From Brugia malayi (lineage: Eukaryota; Nematoda; Chromadorea; Rhabditida; Onchocercidae), in assembly GCF_000002995.4 (NCBI RefSeq), contig NW_025062478.1, positions 7,478,001-7,542,000 of the forward strand: a stretch of 64,000 bases of DNA, written 5' to 3'. Of this stretch, positions 54,972-64,000 are shown piece by piece. The notes under the pieces were generated by a model. It was not told the DNA's origin. It worked only from the letters and a program-made list of their open reading frames with translations, and searched no databases. The position numbers and the translations under genes are program-made. The first letter of the stretch is position 1. Each line of letters opens with the position of its first letter.

Positions 54972-57900
54972 ATGCTCCATTATCGCGTATCGCCAATCTA
55001 TATTATGATTATGGGATACAATATTCTTCGTTTGGTAAGGTGCTTTTGAATTTAAGATTTAAATTTAATTATTCCCTTGGTTAGCTTAATAATCATTTAA
55101 ATTTGCTATTTCTCAAGGATTTTCGTCGATATTACTTGACATCTTTTGTAATGCATTGAATCTAGCACGTTTTTATTGTTTACTGCTACATTCATTGTTT
55201 AACAAATTTTTTTATTTGTTGAACTGTCCATTAAGCATTTAATTGTACGTGCTAACGTTCACGTGTTACACGTTATTGTATAAGTTCTATTGCACGAAGA
55301 ATTCTCTGCAAAATAACATACAGAAGGATTGCTTAAAGTATTACTTATGCCATTGCGGCATCGGAAACAAAACATTGAGCCATTGATTAGGCGAAAAGAT
55401 GTAAAAGAGGGGATGTTTAATCATAATCACTGATAATATAAGTATTTTCTTGATCAGAAAGCGATTGCTTTATTCAGTTGTGTGGAAAACGACTAAAAAT
55501 TTGTGTCTGTTTTTCCCAAAGATTTTTAAATCAGGAAATTTCCTAAATCTTTTCAAATCAACCAATTATTGGGTTTTTTTTTTGCAGTGTTCTTGTGCAG
55601 GATCGTTCGAAATACGATTGGTTTCGTTGACAGTTGGCTCGAAAGAGGAGTTTCGTCCTGAATTAAGGATTTGTCTGAAGCATTTTGAAAAACGCATTAG
55701 CTATAATGGCGAATGTACATTTGGTGAAGTGACACTTGATGCGGAACGGTTACGTAACGGAACAAAGATTGAATTCCAGTTTGGTTGGCCAGTATGTGCT
55801 TATTTACTTTTTTCCTTTTTAGTGCCGACTGAAAGTAAACCTTTTGCCTGAGTGGTATTGGGAAAAAGTTTTTAAGAGCGTATGAAAGAATACATCCATC
55901 ATTTAGTTTTGAGATGATATTCCATCGATTACTCCAACATGAATTATGGGAAGGAAGAGGTAAATCACATAAAGTTGAAGTGGAAGGTGTCGTTTGATGA
56001 TGGTGACTTTTTTTATTGTGAAAATTCAAAAAGGATATCTCATTTACTCCTGCATGAATATAATGTGCACTTACCATACTTTTAATCTGTGAGTGTCATG
56101 GAGCTCATAAGCAACAGTTTCTATATATCAAAAATTTTAAAATACTGCAAATGAGTTAATGACAGTGTAAAAAATGAGATAGTTTATGATAACCATTAGA
56201 AGATCATTAGTTGTCGAGGAAATTGACTGGAATAGATGACAGTTGTGAACTGTTTCAATACACCGGATATGCAGTAAATTTCCACCGTATTTTCGCTGCA
56301 ATTTGTTTCACCGCACGAGGTACTTTCAATGAGACACCAATATAATTAGAGTTAAGAAATACTCCAATTTCTTCCTATGAGAAAGTATGGATTGTTGACA
56401 TTACCGCGTGAAACAACAATATCTTCCCAACAACCATTACTGTTTCAACACGTTCGCTGTTAGGTGTTATGCATGTATTATGTTCTTTTCGTGCTTCCCT
56501 TTTTTTTATGAGATTTTCGAGGGGTGAGGGTGACAGCAAAACTGTTGCTCTTTCATGCTTCATCTATATCCTTTCAACATCACTCTATCACACTAACGTC
56601 TTCCAAGGTTCTTTCTCACGGGTTTCTAGTAAATGCATTTGTATAGTGCAAAGTTTTGGCAGAAATAGTATGACGGGCAAAAACAAAACTGAGAGGTGCA
56701 GACATTTGATGTGCTTTGCATGAATCTCATGAAGGGGAAACATTCTACATATATTGTGAGAGTGTCTAATGTATTTATATGTGTGAAAGTATGCTCAATC
56801 CTATGAACCGCAGAAGTGTTGGCCTTATTTTGTTAAATTGATTGGTCAATAAATACAAGTTTTAAGATTTATGTGGAACTATTCGGTTAAATTAGTTTAT
56901 TTTCTTTTGAGCCAGAATGGATGAATGGTCGAGGAACATGTTTATTCATAATGTTGAATCTTTAATTTTAGGAATCGTTTACGTTAATAACGGAAGCATG
57001 GAGAACCACTGGAAGTACGTTTACTTTTCTGTAATTTTTTTTCAAATGTTTTTTATCAAATCTTTCTATTTATCCCTTTAGCTACTCTTTTATCTCTGCA
57101 TTTTACATATAGAAAATCAGCAACAAGGTGTGAAATTATTTAGCTGTGGAAGTGAGCAGTGCAACTGTTTATTCCGGATTAATTTACTAAGTCTCTACTT
57201 TTCCACCTCTTTATCAATTACGGCATCTTTTTGATGACCTTAGCTCAGTTAGTTATATCAGCAGTGAATCTTTGCGGTTCATTACTTTTTTTTCTGTTGT
57301 CAAATCTTAATAATCTATCTCTCTCCTACGCTCCATTTTCATTTCCTTTCCCTTTACCTTATGTACTTTGTAAGAGATTAATGCGTACAGAGATAAACAT
57401 ATAGTTATTCATGATATTAGCTCTCAATAACACTTAGAAATTAATGTCGCACTGAGGCATCTGAATGACTTGAGTGAACAATAAAATTTGTGACGCCATT
57501 CAGACTAGAATCAGTCCTTGATATTTTGTGGACAAATTCCTGAAATTTCATCCTTCTAATTCCAGATTTGAAAAAGTTAATGTCTCATAATGGCTTTCAA
57601 CGTGAAAGTATACCTTCGGGCAAAACTTGGATTGAAGAAACGCTTGTTGGTACAAATGGTTTTCGAATGAGGATCGCTTACAGGATAACATGTGCTAATG
57701 ATTATTATGGACCACGATGTCTTACATTTTGTCAGCCGATGTCTAGTACTGTTGGTCATTTCCAGTGTACATCGAATGGGTCATTAGCGTGTTCACCTGG
57801 CTGGGAAGGATCAAGCTGTGACATTGGTTCGTTCCACAATTACCCTTGCGAAATTATGAATTCAATAGAACATAACATAACAAGTTCATTTATTATTCTA

Positions 57901-60900
57901 CTAATGCAAATTACTACAAATTGCACTACTGCAAATCTGTGAAGATAAAATTGTTGGTAATTTGGAAGGAACGATTTTGAATCAAAAAACCGTTTATGTG
58001 GGTCCTGAGACAAACCATCTTGTATAATTGCTTCTCATACCATATTCTTAACTAACCAAAACAATATGGCATAAGATTGCGCTTCACATCTCAAAATGTA
58101 GTATCCTTATTTTATGTTAACAATGATTCCTTTTCGTTTTAACTTTTTTTATAATAAGCAAACTTTAGTTTCTTTTTTCAAGCTTGAGCTTCACAGTGAA
58201 CTTAGTTTTATTCTAGTTTTTGGCAAACAGTACCCGAGATATTGATTGGTAAACAGTACCCAAATTAGAATCAAAAGCAAATTGCATTGAATGCTATTGC
58301 TATTATTTACTCGCTTTCGTAGGAATGTAGATCATTGTTGATATGCATAATATAATTAAACGCACTTCTTTTTGGCTCTTCTGAATATGAAGCACCTCTC
58401 AAGGGTACCTTACCCACCATTATATTCTTCGTTTACCTCTCATAATTCTTTTTGTTTATTAACTGTACTAATGCGCAAATAACGAGGATCGTATTAACAT
58501 TGATGTTACTTTCTTTCATGCAAAAGTATTAGTTCTTAGAATTTTACTAAAGTTTTTCAGTGTCATGTACTAAACTAATTACCGTTTTTTTCATCTGAAA
58601 TTTGAGGTACTTTTTCTGATTGGCAGATCCTCGCTGTCATTAATGCGATCGTATTTTCTTGCCTTTTTCGAAGTAATTTGCCATAGCCTATTAATAGCTA
58701 GTAATTTATCTCAAATGTTAGAAGATATTAAAATTTATTCAAATAGGTGGAATTTAGCTAAGAGAAATAGCTGTTCTTCAATAAATTCTTAGTTAGTAAA
58801 TGCCATTTTAATATAGAGAAAACAAGCTAAGGTTTAAAGGTGCATGTGTTACATAATTTTGACGCAAGTAGTGTGAATAGTTAGCAATTAGTATTGCTTC
58901 GAAGGCCATCTTCCATTGTATTTGTTTCTTTCTTTCCTTTGATTTTTCATTCTAGCTTTTCTGACCATCTGCTCATCTATCAGGAAAACGAGTCATTAAT
59001 ATCATATAAATGAATAAAAAAGACTGGTCACTACTGCCAGGTACAGAATCGTCTGAGAGAGAGAGAGAGGCGCATAAAAAAACCTTTCTTCATATGGTTT
59101 CCGACTTGCAAACTTTTGTGTTTTTTCTTCTTCCATTCCGATTTATGAAATATTTTAGCCAACCTGAATTACAGCGTTTATTTTTCGTTACTTTTCTAAC
59201 CTAGTATAATTAATACAGCAAGAATAATGCAATCTTTAACTTGGAACATCAAAAAATGCTTTTACTTCAAATCTAATAATTCCAAAAATCTATGGATTTA
59301 AGCTATACAACTTTCTTGGATCCGTTTATCTTCGAATTATTCCTTCATTCTTCAACTTTCTCAGTAAAGTTTTTTTGCCGTTTTAATAGACGAATTATGA
59401 CTGAATCAAAATATATCATCAGTTTTCACTTGTTTCGCACTCGCGTGATAGCCAAATTAAGGGTTGAAAGTTTTGATTAATGAAGAGATTGGTAGTTGTT
59501 TGACTGAAAATTATTTTCAAATGCAGTAAACAATACGTTCAAGCTTCAGCACGTTGCGATAATTGCATCAATGGTGCTTGCGATCGACCTGATTCATGTC
59601 GCTGTAAAACTGGATGGACAGGACCAAATTGCGATCAAGTGTGTTTTTTAGGTTTTCGCAGAAATCTCAGAAAAAGAAGAAATAATATAATTCAAAGACA
59701 CAAGTGATTTTTTCTAAATTCAAGAAATATTCAATGTTGAATGCTTATGCTTGCAGTGTGTGCGATATCCGGGTTGCAAGCACGGCACCTGCAAAACGCC
59801 CAATCAGTGTATTTGCGATGAAGGCTGGGGAGGACATTTTTGCAACGAAGGTATTTCAAGGTTTACTGTAGTTCAAATCGGAACTTATAATTTTCAAACA
59901 CACCAAACATTTTAGAATTTGATTATTTTTTAGATTATTAATGATTGAATATTTAGCAAATACATTCATGAAGTGTTGGAAATAGTGTTCAATTTAAGAA
60001 TTTTCTAAACATCATATACTAATATACCCATGCTCAGTACTTGCTATTAGTACTCTTTTAATAAAGTTCAAAATAACAACTGATTTTGTGGTTTTAGAGA
60101 AGAAGTATTTTATAGATTTGAATTACTGCACACGACATCATCCGTGCAGAAATAATGCGACATGTAGGAATACAGGTCACGGACAGTATACATGCGAATG
60201 TCCAGATGGATATACAGGAACGGACTGTGAAATACGTGTACAGAACTGCTCATTACAGCCATGCTTAAATGGGGCTACTTGTTCTGTATGTATACTTTTA
60301 TCTATAAATTTCAGGAATCGATTGTTTGAAGAACAGCAGAAATTAATTTTGATTATGTGTTGCCTGCTTGTGAGGATTTCAATGTTATTTGTTAAATACT
60401 GTTTTGATTTTGTGCCTTAAGGATATGCCTGGGAACACCTATATTTGTACCTGTTCAAAGGGCTTTACCGGTCGCTACTGTCAAGTTGCTGCTACCTCGT
60501 GTTCAGATTCACCCTGTCAAAATGGTGCTACTTGTGCGGAAATTGGTGGAGTCTTCCTGTGTACTTGTTTGCAAGGATGGACTGGTACTACCTGCGATAT
60601 CGAGATCAACCCTTGTGATAAAGTCCATTGTTTTAATGGTCAATTTATTCCTATAGTTTCTGAAATTTTTTTTCTGAAAAAAAAAATCTTAACGGGTAAA
60701 TATAAAAGCCATTCCAGTGGTTAGGTTTGATACTGCTTACCATGAACGAAATGCAACAAATTGACATAAAATTGCTGTCTTTCAAAACACTGTGATACGC
60801 GATACAGTTCAGGTTGCAGGTTATGTGTAGTATTTGTCGGTTAGTATTTATAGTCACAGCAGGGTGGAGCGCTTGCTAGTGCTAGTTGGATTGCACAAAG

Positions 60901-63900
60901 GTTTTCCGACGTGTTCGCCTGCTGAGTGTAGGAAGAGTGTATTGTTGTAAATGTTCATGCTTTTAACATTAAAAAAGCAATTAGTAACAAAATAAGTTTG
61001 TTGCTGGACCTGTTATTTGTGGAATTTTCCTAAAATTCTAATTTAAAAAAATCGTGCTCTATGTTGTTTAGTTGATGAGAATTTAACAGAGTGCTTCATT
61101 ACATGGACCTCCCATACTACTCAACCTACTGTTTTGTTTTCATTTTTGAACTGAAAAAAAATCATGCTGAGCTGCCATATTGACCAAATTAACCTTGGTT
61201 TGATGGGGATATCGTATCGAAGTATTACCTTTATTTTCCTCATCGTGCTTTCTTTCCTTTTTTAAAGTAATTTTCAACTTTTTTCTGTCATCTTTGAATT
61301 GGAATTATGGGGGACATTATAGAATTTCCTTTCTTTCAAGGCCACTTATTCAATTCATTGTTGCGCTTTTTGGTAAAGTTGATTTAGCCAACCACTCCAA
61401 AAAAATGATTTAAGTAACCGGTGTGGACATTTACTAATAATGACTAATTTTTACGTATGATACGTACTTCAGGAGGGAAATGTGTTAAAAAAAACGTTGC
61501 CGGAGACTACGACTGTCTTTGTCCACTTGGTTTCACCGGAAGACACTGTGAGGAAAACTCCAATGAGTGTGCACAGGTAAGTTTGACTACTTGATTGCTA
61601 ATTTCAAAGAATTGTTTTAATACTCGTTTTTTCTTTTTACCTCGTCCTTTGTTATGTACTTCGTTTTCTTCTTTTCCTTTTTCTATTACTATTACCGCTT
61701 TAGAGGATTATTTAAAATCTAAATGAAACTAACACTCAAGGGTTTGCGAGCGTTTTATGGTTATTTTAAATTTCGCTCAAATTCGAAATGGATTTTTAAA
61801 ATGGAGTATTTGTAGCTCAATCCATGTATGAATGGCGGCCGTTGCATTGATGAAGTGAATAATTACAAATGCCAATGTCCAGATGGATATAGCGGTACAT
61901 TATGTCAAGATTCTGTCAGTGCTTGTTTAAATGAGCCCTGTATGAACGGTGGCCAATGTATTGACATAGAAGGTGGAGGATACTATTGTAAATGTCGCAT
62001 CGGATTTAGGGGAAGCAATTGTAAAATTGCTGAAATTGGATGTCATCGCAGTTCGTGCAGGTACATTCATGTTATAAGAAAAAAGCTCTTGTATTGTCTG
62101 GATTTTTCTTTAACGCTTTTTTTATGATCAAAAGAAGATTTAAATTCAAGATATTAACTACTTGGTCACTAAATACCATTTATAAGTAAAGCGCTAAAAT
62201 TCGTTTTCAATTCAGATTTATTTTATCTTACTAGTATCAGTCATTCTCGCATTTGTAGCAACGGAGGTACCTGCGTCGACTCATTTCAAGGCTTTCGTTG
62301 CCTATGTCCACCGTGTTTCTATGGCGAAAGTTGTTTACATCTTCAATCAGAATGTCAACCACTTCAACACTATAATCGTACCAGAACTTTTGTCGTAAAA
62401 ATCGAAAACGAACAACAGGTTATCATTTATGTTGAAAAAGTGCAGATAGCCATAACTGTGCAGTGAAGTTACAGACTTAACAGTAGTTTTCAAAATTTTT
62501 AAACACGGTTAAATCTACATAGAAGCTGTCAATTATTCACACAGTTTCATTCGTATTATATAAGTATAACTACACTGCTTTACTCCTAAATTTTATGTCA
62601 CCAATATTTCAGACTTCAAATGGAGGATTGAACTTCAGAGACATGTTACTCATATTACTTTCTTCGTGTTGTATTCTGGCACTAATGTCTATCGTTATTA
62701 TTTTTTATCGACAGAAATTAGCAAAGAGAACTTCTTCACTAGATCCAACCTTCCAGAATGACCGGAATTCAAGAATACTTTCGAAATATTCCGAACAAAA
62801 GCCATGTTTGTCCATATGCACAAACTTAGATGCCGAAATCAATTATTTTGAACGAGACGTGACAAACAAAATTCAGACAGTGAGTTTGTTTTTGAAACTT
62901 CGTGCAATATTTGAGTTTCTGATTCAATCAGTTCTTGTATTTTAATAAATTATTCATATAAAAGTGGAAGGAATTTGTTGAACAAAAATTAATAAAACTA
63001 TAAAATAGAATTGTAGGAGGATTACATTAATGAAAATAAAGACGTATGTAATTGCATTTTTTATCATTAGAAAGCCATAGTAAAGTCTCACTCATTGTCA
63101 CTGTACGTTCAGATAAAAGAAACGACAATTTGAATAGATTTTTTCATGTTTTAAATCTTTATATTCATTTTCATTTTTCCCATTTCAACAATTTTGATTC
63201 TTACAAGGATTTGTCTAAAGAATGTTTAAATTCAGGCGTTAAATATTGTGTGGTAATGCTAATGATAAAAATAAAAAAAGAAAAGCAACATGAAAATTAC
63301 ACCAATTTAGTTTCCATGGAACTTTGCTTGAACAGTAGCAATAATGCAAAAATTTTTGATGTAATTTAAATTGAAAATGTTTTGTTTCTTTATTTACAGA
63401 TATCTGGTAAAAAAAAGTTAGCAGCTCATCCAGGTTGTGAACATCTCGATTATAATGAACGCTATGCGATCGAACCTACTGTCAACATGATGCTACCATC
63501 ATTAAAAAATGTGGGATGCTGTAATAAGGTGGTTTTTTTATTCTTCAATTTGGAGAAAACATTGAAATTTCTCCTTGTTTGCATTAAAACACAGAACTAA
63601 TGAAGAAATTCGCTAAATTACTTTTTTTTTTTTTTGTATATTTTCTACTGAGCTCCATATTAGGTGGATATACGTCATTCAAAACGTTTCGAACATTCAC
63701 CTTTACCAACACAGTTATGTGAAGACGGTGGTAGTTACTATGAAGAAATTGATGGTGAATTATCAATACCGGAAGTGATATCGCAACAAACAAATAACGA
63801 GTCACAATCAAATATCGTCAACCGTCGGGTAACTCCGGATAATAATTCCAGACAGGTGCAAGATATCATTCATAAGGTAACCGATATACAAACTAATTTA

Positions 63901-63903
63901 TAA
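54972..63903 (+). CDS. Delta-like Notch ligand (MNNL, DSL, nine EGF, transmembrane)
   Basis: Membrane-anchored ligand for Notch receptors. Exons: 54972-55034, 55588-55791, 56972-57014, 57566-57826, 59550-59638, 59757-59850, 60098-60285, 60422-60638, 61473-61576, 61816-62060, 62259-62418, 62613-62879, 63400-63528, 63664-63903; about 767 residues. A weak signal peptide (exon 1) leads to an MNNL domain ([14 protein letters not shown], then LRICLKHF and SFTLITEAW). The DSL domain begins [16 protein letters not shown] and ends GWEGSSC. EGF1-2 form a DOS-type pair ([18 protein letters not shown] and YPGCKHGTC). Seven more EGFs include NGATC and NGGRCID types. The span [20 protein letters not shown] precedes a basic stop-transfer and a cytoplasmic tail of about 175 residues. 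The start of exon 5 is the weakest boundary. A donor at 63877 could instead join an open stretch at 63957-64000, extending the tail past the window. Confidence 0.9.
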
Positions 63904-64000
63904 GTTCCCTTTCTCAATCTCTTGCACAAATAATATGTTCATCTTTTATCTTTCAGTTCTTGAGGCTTAAATTAGTGAGGAAAATACAGAACTGTGAGTT
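63904..64000. other. 3' flank or further Delta exon
   Basis: A good acceptor (CTTTCAG) ends at 63956, and the next 44 bases stay open in the Delta phase to the window edge. They may be 3' UTR or one more coding exon spliced from the donor at 63877. Confidence 0.4.

Overview
The window reads as AT-rich nuclear DNA from a parasitic nematode, most like a filarial or other spirurid worm. Four things point there. Genes are split into many small exons by introns of roughly 70-1700 bp. Acceptors are almost all TTTCAG or TTTTAG. An AG acceptor lies a few bases to a few tens of bases upstream of most start codons, as expected for spliced-leader trans-splicing. The gene set includes a MEC-9-like Kunitz/EGF matrix protein, a nematode-type family. 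The species call is inference; no spliced-leader gene, rRNA or tRNA was recognised to anchor it.

Layout. (1) 1833-7057 (+): a K+-dependent Na+/Ca2+ exchanger (NCKX, SLC24 type) in 14 exons, with a one-base frame conflict between exons 2 and 3. (2) 9318-12670 (-): GHITM/TMBIM5, a mitochondrial inner-membrane Bax-inhibitor-family protein, 8 exons. (3) 13915-15130 (-): a BolA1-like protein, 3 exons. (4) 15675-15871 (+): a possible two-exon, 42-codon small membrane ORF. (5) 16004-21701 (+): paraplegin, an m-AAA protease subunit, 18 exons. (6) 23992-30821 (-): a MEC-9-like secreted protein with at least four Kunitz and about six EGF modules; its 5' end was not found. (7) 37680-40327 (+): an intracellular-looking CAP/SCP-domain protein. 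(8) 54972-63903 (+): a canonical Delta-type Notch ligand, preceded by 14.6 kb without recognisable genes.

Functional links. GHITM, BolA1 and paraplegin are all mitochondrial by family and sit within 12.4 kb. BolA1 and paraplegin are divergently transcribed from a shared 0.87-kb region. TMBIM5 is known in mammals as an inner-membrane cation/proton exchanger that restrains the m-AAA protease, so its nearness to an m-AAA subunit gene is notable, though co-regulation is only inferred. MEC-9-like and Delta are extracellular module proteins. The exchanger handles plasma-membrane Ca2+ by family.

Exon boundaries were assigned by eye from splice signals, reading phase and family similarity. Proteins were recognised from conserved motifs without any database search.
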